From NCBI GenBank assembly GCA_949987705.1, contig CATLJY010000258.1, forward strand, positions 62,001 through 126,000: a stretch of 64,000 nt of DNA. Reading direction: 5' to 3'. Source of the DNA: Thereva unica. Its lineage: Eukaryota; Arthropoda; Insecta; Diptera; Therevidae. The notes beneath the pieces were generated by a model that saw only the letters and a program-made list of their open reading frames with translations, ran no database searches and was not told where the DNA came from. This document shows positions 1 to 10,589 of this stretch, one piece after another (position 1 is the first letter of the stretch; each line of letters starts with the position of its first letter). Made by a program: the position numbers and the translations under genes.

Positions 1-113
1 TTCGGAATGTATCTCGCAGACTTGCCCTTTTTTTTGCACTCATCAACTGAAAATAAAATTATACAAACTATTACGTTATGCTTATTACATTTATAAATTT
101 AATGATTTTTCAG

Positions 114-984
114 ATATCTTTCAACGGGACTTTCCTTCCGAGCCCTAGCACTTAATTTTCGTTTAGGGGACAATACCATAGGTAAACTAGTCGAAGAAAC
201 TTGTGCTGCAATCTGGGAAGAACTGAAAAATATTCATATGCCTTTTCCGTCTTCTGAAGATTTAAAAAAAACAGCGATTGCCTTTGAAGAAAAACTTAAA
301 TTTCCGCATTGCGTTGGATGTATCGACGGAAAACATATCCGTATTAAAGCACCTGCAAATAGCGGGTCTATGTTTTATAATTATAAAAAATATTTTTCAA
401 TTGTTCTTCAAGCAGTAGCAGACGTAAATCGTCGATTTATTGCTATTGATGTAGGCGGCTACGGGAAACAAAGTGATGGTGGCACATTTGCTTCATCAAA
501 CTTCTATAAATGCATAGAAACCTGTAAAATTAAATTCCCAGAAAGGTCTTACCTACCAGGTACACAAATATTAGCACCTTATGTTTTGCTAGGGGATGAA
601 GCATATCCGCTTAAACCCTATTTATTGAGGCCATATTCCTCACGAAATTTAGATGCTGAAAAGGAAGTTTTCAATACCAAATTATCCAGTACTCGAAATG
701 TAGTGGAATGCGCATTTGGCATATTAACTGCAAAATGGAGAATTTTGAACACTCCCATAGAAGCAAACGTTAATAAAGTGGATATTATAGTTAAATGCAT
801 TTGTTTATTGCATAATATAATAATTGATTTAGAAGGAAACATTTCTTACCAGACCCAACCCCTTCAAAATACAGGCAATATTCTTACAGCTATTAGAAAT
901 AAGTCTAATAACAGATACAGTGAAATTAGTGGAAGCATACGCGATATGTATAAAGATTATTTCAATCACAAATTAGACAATTGA
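114..984 (+). CDS. PIF/Harbinger transposase (DDE_Tnp_4), 5' end missing
   Basis: Nuclease that cuts and inserts a PIF/Harbinger DNA transposon. From the ATG at 238 it reads 248 codons without a stop. The coding frame also extends upstream to a splice acceptor ending at 113, giving the family's usual block around TGLSFRALALNFRLG, so 238 is not the true start. The catalytic triad is visible: D30 in CIDGKH, D120 in LLGDEAYPL and E157 in VVECAFG, followed by the KWRIL motif (numbering from 238). Earlier exons lie left of the window or were lost. A MADF-domain ORF converges on it from the right, as expected for these two-gene elements. The visible part has no stop or frameshift, so the insertion may be fairly young. 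Family call is secure; activity is unknown. Confidence 0.88.
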
Positions 985-1104
985 AAAATGTAGGTATGCT
1001 TTTCACGATAGTTCTAAATATTTTTTTGCAAATATGTTTATTGATAAATAAATGTTTTATAAAATACAAATAAATTAAATAGTTTTGAAAAAATGTTGAA
1101 GTAC

Positions 1105-1273
1105 CTGAAATTTTCATTTCCTCACTTATCTCACTCCATGACTTTCGAGTTAAATCTCTATTATGGTAGCTTTTATTCTTCTTGTCCCATAAATTTCTAT
1201 GGGAGTGCACTTCATTTATTAATTTTTCGCAGTCCATTTCGGCCGAATAATCAAACAAAGCTAATTTGATCAA
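1105..1273 (-). CDS. MADF/Myb-SANT-like DNA-binding exon of the Harbinger element
   Basis: Starting at the ATG at 1273, about 56 codons give a MADF-type domain: KLINEVHSHRNLWD, then YHNRDLTRKSWSEISEEM. This matches the family spacing (LI..V..H..LWD....Y.N...R...W..I). A splice donor (CAG|GTACTT) follows the last domain residues, so this is probably a first exon. PIF/Harbinger elements normally encode such a protein to bring the transposase to the element ends. The downstream exon was not found; on this strand it would fall inside the transposase gene or is lost. Confidence 0.6.
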
Positions 1274-1289
1274 ACCAACGGCCGTCTAC

Positions 1290-1400
1290 GGCTGAAAAAA
1301 GTGGTGTAATGTGCGAATGAGAATAGCATAATAGTTGTTTGTAAAATTCGGCCGACTACGACCGTAAAAAATTCGGCCGAATCTGCTGCAGTGTGCGACC
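1290..1400. repeat. Probable right terminal region of the Harbinger element
   Basis: A block rich in ATTCGGCCGA and GGCCGTCTACGG words ends near TGCAGTGTGCGACC. These iterated GC-rich words directly follow the MADF gene and look like subterminal repeats and a terminus. The partner end is outside the window, so the boundary is inferred. Confidence 0.3.
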
Positions 1401-1793
1401 AACCTTATATAATAAATACATTTATAATAAATCTTACAAATTTTCTTAAAACTAAAAAAGCAGCTACGAACCTGAAACAATGGTTAATGCTGTACAAAAT
1501 AAATTTTATGATACCTTATACTCACCTGCTTCCAGGAATGACACCTAAAACGAAAACAGAATTAGTATATGTATACAAATATAAACAACGATACTATACT
1601 TACCTGTTTTCCAGTAGGACTTCAAATCTGAAATTAAAAAAAAACATGAATTAATGAATTAAATACATAACAAATAGTTTTATGTTCAAAACCCCAATAA
1701 GTATGCCACAAAGTAAACAACATAAGAATTTACAAGAAAACAACAACAACAACATGTCAAATTAAAAGTTGCAAAAAAAATCATGAAATAATA

Positions 1794-2146
1794 GGGGTAT
1801 TCATGAAAACGAGTAAATTTACACATTCCGTATACGCATATTTTTACGAGGTTTGTTTAATGAACGCACCTATGATGACTTGATGTATGTAAACGATATA
1901 ATTGGCCAACTGTTCAAAGTGGATGTTAATGTCAAAATTACTAAACAGAAAAATGCCAAAATAGAGTGAGAAAAATAAATTAATTAATTTTGTGCAATAT
2001 ATTGCTTGCACACAAAATTTCAGCGTAAACTTATCTAGTCTGCGTATTTCACTTTCCATACAAATTTTAACAGTTCATTTACGAGATTGGAAACTTATAC
2101 GATTTACGCGGCTTACTAGGGATTTACACGTTTTTATGAATACCCC
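1794..2146. mobile_element. 353-bp MITE with ~30-bp TIRs and TA duplication
   Basis: Left end GGGGTATTCATGAAAACG and the inverted right end GGGGTATTCATAAAAACG are nearly identical, and both are followed by a GTAAAT word. A TA dinucleotide flanks each end (1792-1793 and 2147-2148). There is no convincing coding content. TA duplication and size fit a non-autonomous Tc1/mariner-like MITE; a 3-bp TWA class cannot be excluded. Confidence 0.75.
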
Positions 2147-2877
2147 TAATATAATTTGACTACATATCATGCAACAAAATATTAAAGTACATTCTAATTA
2201 ACATATATCATGCTTCGAAATAAATACAAATGGACAATTAATGCTATAATTATTACATGCAAAATGTAAACAACATAACCTACCTTAATGAAAATTCTAT
2301 CCAGCGCCCTCAGAAAACCACAAAACAACACATTATTCACATGTGAAACCATTACACAAACACTAAAACTTCACTTGAATACACACACGTACCTGAACTA
2401 CGCGAGCCAGGTATGAATACGCGAAATAAACCGCGACGTGCGTCGCGAACAACTTGTGACAGCGCGGAAACGTCAAACTTTATGCACTGACATACTATGA
2501 TACATCAAATTGATGTTAAATTTTATGCGCGTTCGATTGGTGGTGCCAGAATGGCAAATTTATGTACTAGTAAAAAGATATTTAAATAAATACATAAGAG
2601 GGAAAGAGAAGTGCAAGGAGCAGGAAGTGAAAGGGATGGAAATAGTTATAAAATGGAGGAAATAAATTGTTCGTCGCCATTTTTTTTTGTGAAAAATTAA
2701 AATGCGAAAAACATAAATATTACTTACAATTTGATATAAATTTACATCTGAAAAATCATGCATGAATTTTTACAGCATAATTATGCTATTAAGGGACGCA
2801 TATCATCTAAATTATTACTAATTGAAAAATATTCACATGTCGATAGTGCAGTTCGGCTAGTCCCGTTTTTTCGAGCC

Positions 2878-3009
2878 TATATAAACAGAACATTTTCATA
2901 GGCTCGCTCTCTCGTCTTTCATCTTTTCCCAAGGAACTTTCTACGGAGATCATGGTATGCTTTGAGCTAGTGTGATCTCAGGTGTTAGTTCAGCGAAAAA
3001 TTACTTTGG
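2878..3009 (+). promoter_or_regulatory. TATA box with possible first exon and donor
   Basis: TATATAAA lies at 2878-2885 between inverted copies of CGAGCCTAT / ATAGGCTCG. About 130 bp downstream is a consensus splice donor (TTTGG|GTAAGTAC). This resembles a small RNA polymerase II promoter plus a noncoding leader exon, perhaps of the inverted-repeat element beginning at 2970. No downstream ORF was identified. Confidence 0.35.
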
Positions 3010-3027
3010 GTAAGTACACATACATAC

Positions 3028-3285
3028 AACAAACAGTAGAGAACCATAATATGCCTAAAGGTTAAATTTGGTTCTGTATGCGTTTGATTCGAATTCATGT
3101 TGAAAATATATTTAAACAAAAATACAACAAACAGTAGAGAACCAAAAATATGCCAGAAGGTTAAATTTGGTTCTATATGCGTTTGCTCCAAATTAATAAT
3201 AAAAAAAACAACATAAAAAAGAATCAAACAGTAGAGAGCCACAATATGCCTGAAGGGTAAATGTGGTTCTATATGGGTCTTTCTC
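3028..3285. repeat. Three ~95-bp tandem units with internal dyads
   Basis: Three imperfect copies begin near 3028, 3123 and 3222. Each contains AAACAGTAGAGAACCA, then TATGCC(T/A)(A/G)AAGG, then TGGTTCTATATG. The AGAACCA and TGGTTCT words within a unit form a short inverted repeat. The array sits in the left arm of the 2970-4930 element. Confidence 0.8.
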
Positions 3286-3454
3286 TGCTAAATGGAAAAT
3301 CGCTGTCCTCAGTATTTTTAATGTCTTACATATTTTATTTTTAAATAAAATTTGTTCCAAATAATATAATTTTGACTGTTCTTAATGAATATCATATCAT
3401 ATTAATTGTATTATTTCATAATTGTATTACTTTTGCCCTCCAACTCCTCAAAAA

Positions 3455-4023
3455 ATCATTACCCTGGCGTGTCCTAAACCCAATATTGCAGGTTAAAATA
3501 ATTTTTTAAATATAATTATTAGAGTGAGGATATTAACATAGGCATGATAAAAACTAGAAAAACTTATTTATACTAATAGTGCTTAAATTGCAGTCAGGTT
3601 GTATTTTAGTTAGGAAAAAATGGCACCTAAATGTTGTCTCTAAGTTTTGAAATCATTCCCCTGTCGTAAATAAAAATTGGAGCTAAATCTATTCAAAGTG
3701 AAGTGGCAACTCTTTTTTACGTTAAACGGGACTTCCCCGACATGAAAATTGTGTATATGCTAAAAAAGCCGGCCACTGTTATTTTTGTCAGTGGCAGAAG
3801 CGGTGTTACTGTAGCTGTACGGGACAAGGGTACTTGGAATATCATTCCCCTGGTAAGTGGTCAATTCGCTATTCTTTGAAATAAGTAAATAACTTTTATA
3901 TATCTTTTGTAAGCATTATGTATTGTTACAACTACAAAAAAAGATTGAAAACATATTTGGTAGTTTTAGAAATATGATCATATTTGAACAAGAAAATCAT
4001 TCCCCTGTCGTCATTCCCCTGTC
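3455..4023. repeat. Iterated ATCATTCCCCTG motif
   Basis: The word ATCATTCCCCTG, often followed by TCG or GTA, occurs near 3648, 3840 and 3996, with a partial tandem copy at 4010 and a variant (ATCATTACCCTGGCG) near 3459. The surrounding sequence is AT-rich, so the C-rich word stands out. Function unknown. Confidence 0.6.
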
Positions 4024-4646
4024 AAAAAATTACACAGGTAGTCCAATCAATCTAAAATAGCCCCATGTAGGTTTTGCGTTAATTGCCAACAGGAAACAAA
4101 AAATATGGTCATATAGGAAAAAAAATTCTAAAAAAGATAGCGTTTTCTTTTTTTGAATTTGGAATGGCGAACCTAACCTAAAAATCCCGGAAAGTATACA
4201 AAAACGCTTTTTAGCGAATAAAAGAAAAACGTTACCTCGGATCAAAAAAAATCAAATTATAAAGTTGTAGCTATTCAAATTATCTTTCGATTGATGTATA
4301 TTGAGTTATAGGTTAGGGCACAAAACATACAGAAAAATTGGAAAAACTGTCGAAAATCACGTTTTTTTAATTTGTTAATAACTTTTGTTTAACGCCACTT
4401 ACATATTTGTTATTTGGTACAATATTGCTTTATGCTAGCTGAAAAACTCGTGTTATTTTTGTTGCGAAATATTGACCAGTTTCCTTGAAATTTCACTTTT
4501 TGTAAAAAAATGCGTTTTTGTAAAAATGTTCCTCTTGGTCCATGGATTGTATTAGAGCAACGTTCAAGGGCGCAAAATTTTCTTCAAATGTTGTACTATC
4601 ACGTACAAATAATAAAAAGTGGATTTAATATGTTTTCAATTCTCAT

Positions 4647-4750
4647 AATGGCGCTCAAAAATGCACTAATAATGAAAAAACATAGGTTTTGTTGAAAAAA
4701 CTGACTTTCTGAGTCTGTTTTTCATTATTAATATGTTTTTGAGGGCCATT
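4647..4750. repeat. Inverted repeat (~35-bp arms)
   Basis: AATGGCGCTCAAAAATG followed by TAATAATGAAAAAACA on the left is mirrored by TGTTTTTCATTATTAATATG then GAGGGCCATT on the right. The loop is about 30 bp. It lies within the 2970-4930 element. Confidence 0.7.
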
Positions 4751-5089
4751 TTGAGCATTGTAGGCATTTTAAATAACTTTTATTTTGTTCTACACAAAAA
4801 AAGTTTGAGGACAGATTTGTTTGGACCATTTTCCATTTAGTAGAGAAAGACCCATATACGTTTGCAACATTTTACATTACAATAAAAAATTCAACGTGGG
4901 AATCCGCAACTAACACCAGGACATCACACGACGGCTCCTTTTTTATATTATTATTTTTTAAATAAATTTTATAATTTTACTGAATAAAACCAAAACAAGT
5001 TTGAAGTATTAACCGAGTGTTATTATTTTACTTTGCTACCCAATTCCTCAAATTTGTATTTCAGAGGTACATCAATTTGGGCCTGGGTA

Positions 5090-5240
5090 TTAATCGTACA
5101 GCTAATATCCATATCACGTATACGATCAACCATTGACATTAATTGTACAGCTGATATCCTATATCACGTATGCAATTAAAACATTGGTATTAAATCGTAC
5201 AGCTGATATCATATATTCACGTATGCGATTAAACACATGC
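5090..5240. repeat. Three ~50-bp tandem repeats
   Basis: Consecutive units share ATTAATCGTACAGCTRATATC, then ATATCACGTATRCGATTAA. Copies start near 5090, 5138 and 5189. Each includes a TCACGTAT dyad-like word. No coding role is seen. Confidence 0.75.
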
Positions 5241-5399
5241 AGCTTAAGGAGCAAGTCATGTCCCTATTCTACGGCTTCGGCTGAATCAAAGTCAAGGAAA
5301 TTGGCTCAAAAAAGGAGACTCCTGCTGGCTCACACCAACAGGAACAACCCCAGAATGCGGATGGTACAGGGGTAGTAGTGGAGTGAAGAAGGCTGCTTA

Positions 5400-5600
5400 C
5401 ACACCAAACTCGACATCGACACGACATTACAAAACGTCCATCCACAAAAAATTTTTTGTCGAATCTTCGTACACACCAAATTCGACACCTCGACACCATT
5501 CGACAACCAGAACCACTCGACACAACGAAAGACACTGCATAAGTACTCGACGTGTCGAAAGTCGTCGTTCGACTTTTTCCTCGTGTCGCCTTCAGTGGAT
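5400..5600. repeat. CGACA-rich block
   Basis: Over ten CGAC/CGACA words (and GTCG on the other strand) occur in 200 bp, making frames on both strands open by composition. The 133- and 120-codon antisense readings over it have no domain resemblance and are treated as artefacts. It precedes a LINE fragment. Confidence 0.5.
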
Positions 5601-5667
5601 ATAAACTGATTTGAATGTGAAGCCCTTCGTCGGTAACGGTTTTTTTCCTTGTCGAGTTCTGTCGTGT

Positions 5668-6400
5668 CAATCATACAAGTCCCCTGGAGCAAACGGAATC
5701 TATCTCATTCTGCTACAGGAGGGCTGGGATCTAGTCACTCCGTTATTATGAAAAATATTCAGGGCTTCCTTCGCTAATGGTTATATCCAATTTATCCGGC
5801 GGAGCGTCAACATAACATTTATAACTAAGCCACTGCGTTCGGATTACACCTCGGCTAAATTTTTCAGGTCGATAAGTCTCTCGTCTTTTGCCTTGAAGAC
5901 AATCTAGAAAATTGGCTGCGCTGACGGCCTTCCTGGATATCGAGGGAGCCGCCGACAATATACGTAATATAAGTAGCACTTTCTGCAACTGGATTGACTC
6001 TATGCTGAGAACTCGCAAAGTAATGGTCTCTCTTGTTGAGGGGTCTCTAGAGGGCACTATAGCAAAAGGTTGTCCACAGGGAGGAGTTTTATCTGCACTC
6101 CTCTGGTGCCTTGTTGTAGATGAACCCCTAGAGCTGCTCAACGTCCGAAACTTTTTCGCCCAAGGTTACGCTGACGATGTCGTCATAGTAGTTACAGGTG
6201 AAACTGAAGGAGCCATATCAGAGTGTCTGCAGCAGGCACTAAATCTGGTCTCTAGCTGGTGGGTCAGCGTAGGACTAAAATTCAATCCCGACAAAATGAT
6301 TCTGGATCCTTTCACCAGGAAACGATCACTACCAGGACTTTTGGAACCTACACTCGCAGGCAGAACTTTAAACTGGAGCTTTTAAGCCTAAGCGACAAGC
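5668..6400 (+). pseudogene. LOA/R1-like LINE reverse transcriptase fragment
   Basis: Remnant of a non-LTR reverse transcriptase, which copies element RNA into the genome. SPGANGIYLILLQEGW is encoded from about 5678. After a frameshift there is AFLDIEGAADN, then CPQGGVLSALLW and the catalytic YADDV box near 6170. The insect LOA/R1 signature is AFLDIEGAF. Stops separate the blocks between 5750 and 5910, and the frame ends at 6385, so it is dead. Only the palm region remains. Confidence 0.8.
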
Positions 6401-6494
6401 CACTAGGCAGACTGCTAAGCTTGTTCAAGCGTTGAGGTATAGAAAGGAATGGCCGCAGTACCTTTACCCCCAATCTTGCACACAGGAAAAAAAG

Positions 6495-6660
6495 TATGTA
6501 TCTAAATCGTGTTGATGAAAAGCATCAGTACAGACTTTTCCGGGTTGACGTATAGATTGCAGCGCATGGACCATGTGCTAACCTTTCTCACTGATTATGT
6601 GAAGGAATTTTCCGGTTACTAATATCACCATGTCATCAACATAGGAAGCGAAATCCTGTA
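6495..6660 (-). pseudogene. Short antisense LINE RT fragment (YVDD)
   Basis: On the minus strand the sequence reads FASYVDDMVILVTGKF followed by HIISEK, the catalytic aspartate box of a non-LTR reverse transcriptase of the same broad type as the + strand copy just upstream. It is about 50 codons, frameshifted at the end. Two oppositely oriented LINE scraps therefore meet near 6450. Confidence 0.65.
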
Positions 6661-7019
6661 TTGACTAAATCTGGGTCAGCTCCATCACAAATGTCCTTTA
6701 TTATACCCAAGTATCGTTTTTCGGTACGATTATGTATATCTAGACGATAATGACAACAACTGTCCCCATGACCTTAATAATATTCCCGTTTTTTTTTCTC
6801 TTTGTTATCTTTATGTTATTATGTACTACCTTTTTCCCTTTCTTTGTGTAATTTCGAATTTATAAAAACAAAGCTGGTTTGCCAAAGAACCATACATAAA
6901 AAAATCTCCTACCGCATATCCATCTAACCTGCATCTGCGTCCTTTTACTATTTCATTAAATCCACAAGAAACAAAAGCAAAGTAATAACTATTTTCCCTT
7001 TTTTTCGTTTCTATTTCAG

Positions 7020-7518
7020 ATGGACATATGAAAAGTCCCATGAGGGGCAAAAGGCCCCATTGTGCAGCTAGCATGCTCGCATTGTTAGCTGGAATGAATC
7101 TAAAGGCATGGAATGGGCTTACAAAGTGTGTCACTGTCATTATATTCCAGTGGTGATTGTAACTGCCTCACTGGAACACTCAACAACAGAAAGAGAAGCG
7201 AAATTATTTTTACCACCGAGAATAAAGAAGATAACAATAGTAACGTCAGCCACCTCAACACCATCTTCAGCAACAGCAAAAGCAACAACAACAACAGAAA
7301 CAACAACAACAACAGTAGATACAGAAATAATAAAAATATCAACAATAAAAACAATAACAACAACGACAGCATCGCTTTCAATAGAATAAAGAACCAACAG
7401 AAAATACCACCAAATATCTTCGACAGTATAAACATAGCCAGAAGCAATATTAGCCCCGTTACTACCGACATCCTACTGAGAAACCTTCTAGTAAATATGG
7501 CAGCTAAAACACTTAAGG
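7020..7518 (+). CDS. 5-HT1: 5-HT1-type serotonin receptor, exon with start codon
   Basis: First coding exon of a Gi-type serotonin receptor (plasma membrane, biogenic-amine signalling). A splice acceptor (TTCTATTTCAG) ends at 7019, so 7020-7112 is 5' UTR. I chose the ATG at 7113 because only that frame stays open to the donor AAGG|GTAAGT at 7518 and joins in phase 1 to the next exon. It encodes 135 residues of extracellular N-terminus, rich in Asn from CAA/AAC repeats, with N-glycosylation sequons (NVS, NIS). An ATG at 7108 in another frame opens a 93-codon overlapping reading. Earlier short upstream ATGs (7020 and others) are also present. The N-terminus is not conserved, so its assignment rests on phase and openness. 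Confidence 0.75.
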
Positions 7519-7936
7519 GTAAGTAAACAGACGAGCATTTCCAGCACAACACAAAAAGATACCCCCCGGAGGAGCATTAAAAAAATAAATCGCCAAAATC
7601 ACCACCTAATGCTTTTATTTAATCGAAGCAGCTCCCCCCTGGCCTGGCATCCATCCTGCCCGAGGACATCGTTGAATCTGTAAAACTGTCCCCAAAATGG
7701 AAATGGAGCAATGCGAAAGAGTTTTGTGGACACTATATTAGGGTCAAGCCAGACCGAAATCTTAGCGGTGATGATCCGATTGCAGCGCCCTCCCGGGGGT
7801 ACCTTTTTGGTTTCCATTTATCGCATCCTAGACTCTCTCCCATCTGGAGGTGTGTGTGTCCCGTAATTTATTTTAATACACAAGCCACATACACTTGCAT
7901 ATATACATTTACGGGCGGTTGTTTGACTCCTTTCAG

Positions 7937-8236
7937 ACACTTACGATTACATCCTCATCGATAGTGGCAGCCCAGATTCTTATCTCATCTCATCAGAAGT
8001 GGACTCCTTCTTCCTAAATGATTCAGCATCCTCATCCTCGGCCAACGGCCTGCTGATTAATGCGTCTCTGTATGGTGATGCCAGCAGCAACAGTACTTTG
8101 CTGCTACTGAATAATGGATCCGGGAGCATTACGCTGGACTCGAACAGCACCAATAGCACTGAAGACATCGGGGAGCTTATTGTAATGGCGGCAACGTCTA
8201 TCGTTCTTGGCTTAATGATCCTAATAACTGTTATCG
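7937..8236 (+). CDS. 5-HT1: 5-HT1-type serotonin receptor, N-terminus/TM1 exon
   Basis: Bounded by acceptor CTCCTTTCAG (ends 7936) and donor ATCG|GTAAGT (8237), phase 1 at both ends. Residues about 136-236 of the model: Ser/Asn-rich extracellular tail with many sequons (NASLYGD, NSTNSTED), then the start of TM1, ELIVMAATSIVLGLMILITV. Intron 1 (7519-7936) is 418 bp and has no recognised feature. The frame runs through the whole exon without a stop. TM1 is completed by the next coding exon, 11.9 kb away. Confidence 0.92.
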
Positions 8237-8999
8237 GTAAGTAGTAGGAGGTAAAGTGAAAAAATAACGTACCTTTTCGTCCTTCGAGCTATGAGAAGAA
8301 TCCCTTCTGTCTTCTTGTATTACCGCAGCCATCCCTCATTTGAGGGGCTGTGATTTTCGCAAGAAGGGAGCCAAAATGTTATTTTACTGTTTTAAAGTGC
8401 CCGAAGCAGTATTAGCGGTAATTGGAAGTACATAGAAACTTTTACTTTACTTTTACTCCGTGGGGCATCCCTTCATGGCTGAAGTTTTACATAATATTGT
8501 CAAAAGTTTTGGACACGTACACACATACATATACACTGTTTAAATCCAGGTAAATTAATTCTTGTAAAGGAAAAACATCTCCTTTTAACGTATTTAACAT
8601 TTATGGGCGCGGTACATTGAAAAATAAAATCTATACGAAAGCTTTCGAGATATTCCTGAAAGAAATTCGAAACTAGGTACAAAGGAAATGTTATCCTTGC
8701 TGCTATTTACGAAGTACCTACTGAACATCAGCCCAATTTGGTAAGTGCAGAAACTAAACATTGACAAGTCTCTCTTAAACAGCTGAAGTTGCTGCTCATG
8801 CTAAAGAAGTTAATTGGAAACTTGCAACCCTTTTTAAAACGTTCCACGTCTACGTTTAAAGTTATATTTTACAAAATATTGGTTTTTGAAAAAAAGTTTT
8901 TTACGTACACAGATATACAGAATAACACAACTAAAATGAAACTACATACTTACTTTTTTAGTGGAAGAAAGTTTGACAAAGTATTTTAGAATCTTGCAG

Positions 9000-9260
9000 G
9001 CGAATTCTGTAGAGTTAGTACTGAACAGAAAATTTCCTGGTTGCCAGGACGAAAATGAGGATGAAGTATCAGAGAATGGGCAGAGATGCTCTTGAGAATA
9101 GATTGCGGGTATTATTACAAAGGAGAAGCTTCTCTGGACGATTAATAGATTCTTCCTCTTCAAAGCACTTGGTCCGGACGGTATACTACCAGTCAAGTTC
9201 CAGAAATTACCGCAGGTAGTAATACCATGGCTGGTGGTCATGTTCACCAGCTGCGTGTGA
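9000..9260 (+). pseudogene. LINE RT fragment in receptor intron 2
   Basis: Reads INRFFLFKALGPDGILPVKF, the (A/S)PGPDGI start of a non-LTR reverse transcriptase, then KLPQVVIPWLVVMFTSCV. Only about 60 codons of the fingers region survive. It lies within intron 2 in the same direction as the receptor gene. Confidence 0.65.
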
Positions 9261-9289
9261 CTGATTTGCCTCCCGATGAGTGTTTTTTC

Positions 9290-9620
9290 ATGTGACAGTT
9301 CTAAGTTCAGGAGTCATCCTTTGTACTACCAGACCGTTTTGTCCTTTGTCACGACATGGTGCAATATCTAGCAGTAAGCTTAGAACGGAAGTGAAATAGG
9401 TTAAGGGTTATGAGGGCTCGGGAGGGTGTTGAAGAAGATGGCGATGAACCCTGTATTTGAACTTGGATGTTGTAGGAGTTCGGAAATACCGACTGCGAAA
9501 GGTTGTTCCGCAATCGAGTTGTTCTATTTAACAATGAATTACTAGTTTGTAGAGAACGTCAACGGGGGAATTGCTGGTAGAGGAAATGAGACGATTGCGG
9601 GCGTAAGATTGCCATGGGGG
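9290..9620 (-). mobile_element. LINE 3'-region fragment, related to 22160-22800
   Basis: The stretch around CATCCTTTGTACTACCAG, GATGGCGATGAACCCT and GAGGTTGTTCCRCARTC closely parallels 22180-22370, where antisense RT C-terminal coding follows. The two are copies of the same minus-strand LINE family. Here no clear coding remains. Confidence 0.6.
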
Positions 9621-10071
9621 CAGGAGAGCTTTCATTTTGGAAGAACAGTCGCTATGATAGTAGCGATATAATTTTGTCAGTGCTGCTACATTCCAACTCA
9701 TTAGGTGAGAGCAACAAATTGAAATCGGCCGAAGTGAGCTTTGGATGAGAGTTCTTCAAGGTTGGCTTTTCTAAAGTTAAAGGTAAAGGTTGACTCCTCC
9801 GGGATTGGCTTTTTGTTAAAGGCAGAACAATAGCTCAGTAGGAGAGGAGGGTGATAATTATCGACAGGCGACAAGACAATTCAGCTAGGCTATTCATGTT
9901 GTCTAAGTCGAAAAAGAATACAAGATCTAACCGCATTCCAAAAATATTATTCACACCGCTCATTTGGTACAAACCGCATAACAATAAGGAATTCAGAAAG
10001 CTGGATTCCTTAAAGTTAACCTTGTTTCAGGAAGGTAGTTATCGTCATCATCGCAAGATTTCCGTTTAACA

Positions 10072-10584
10072 ATGGGTAAGTTAAAATCCTGCCTGTTCCG
10101 CATATGGAGATCAACGGAGATCTCAACTAACACCAAATTGCGGCTGTTCAACTCCAACGTTAAGGCAGTACTTTTGTATGGTTGCGAAACATGGAAAGTC
10201 ACCCAATTCATCACAGGGCGCCTACAAGTCTTCATCAACAGATGCCTGCGTCGTATCCTAAAAATCCGCTGGCAGGATAGAATTTCAAACGAAGGACTAT
10301 GGCGCCGTGCCGGCCAAGAAAGGATAGACGCCCAAATCAGACGAAGGAAATGGAATTGGGTTGGCCACACCTTGCGACGCAAAAACGAAAATCTAGCCAA
10401 ACAGGCCCTCGACTGGAATCCGCAAGGATCCCGTCGAGTCGGAAGACCTAGAACAACGTGGAGGAGAACCCTACTAGCAGAAGCCGCAACAACTGGGAGA
10501 TCCTGGTCGGAGCTGAGAGCTGTCGCGCAAAACAGAGTCCGCTGGAGGGCCACTGTTTCCGCCCTATGTCCCATGAGGGATTAA
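10072..10584 (+). CDS. RTE-like LINE, C-terminal ORF fragment (170 aa)
   Basis: Open reading frame with the conserved C-terminal region of an RTE-type retrotransposon polyprotein: LLYGCETWKVT, FINRCLRRILKIRW, RRRKWNWVGHTLRRK and GRPRTTWRRTL. The N-terminal endonuclease and catalytic RT are absent; homology begins near 10072, so the copy is 5'-truncated, as is usual for target-primed insertion. Bases 10375-10580 recur at about 85-90% identity at 23130-23345. The 63.3-kb endonuclease may be the 5' part of the same family. Not expected to function alone. Confidence 0.8.
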   Translation: MGKLKSCLFRIWRSTEISTNTKLRLFNSNVKAVLLYGCETWKVTQFITGRLQVFINRCLRRILKIRWQDRISNEGLWRRAGQERIDAQIRRRKWNWVGHTLRRKNENLAKQALDWNPQGSRRVGRPRTTWRRTLLAEAATTGRSWSELRAVAQNRVRWRATVSALCPMRD

Positions 10585-10589
10585 AGGAG

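Larger units (their letters stand above)
2970..4930. mobile_element. ~2-kb inverted-repeat element of unknown class
   Basis: The end word GTGTGATCTCAGGTGTTAG (from 2970) recurs inverted at 4906-4930. A second block, ATATGGGTCTTTCTCTGC followed by TAAATGGAAAAT (about 3272-3300), recurs inverted at 4825-4858. The arms are colinear apart from extra tandem units in the left arm. The centre has no recognisable ORF. It is probably an old non-autonomous DNA element; no target duplication could be fixed. Confidence 0.5.

Noticed and set aside
5269..5692. Two overlapping antisense ORFs of 133 and 120 codons
   Set aside because: They depend on the CGACA-rich repeat composition and show no recognised domain.
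7108..7389. 93-codon Thr-rich ORF overlapping receptor exon 1
   Set aside because: It arises from reading the CAA/ACA repeats in another frame. Only the 7113 frame joins in phase to the conserved receptor exons.
7100..7552. 150-codon antisense Leu-rich ORF
   Set aside because: Antisense of CAACAACAA repeats gives poly-Leu/Val; no domain and no splice logic.
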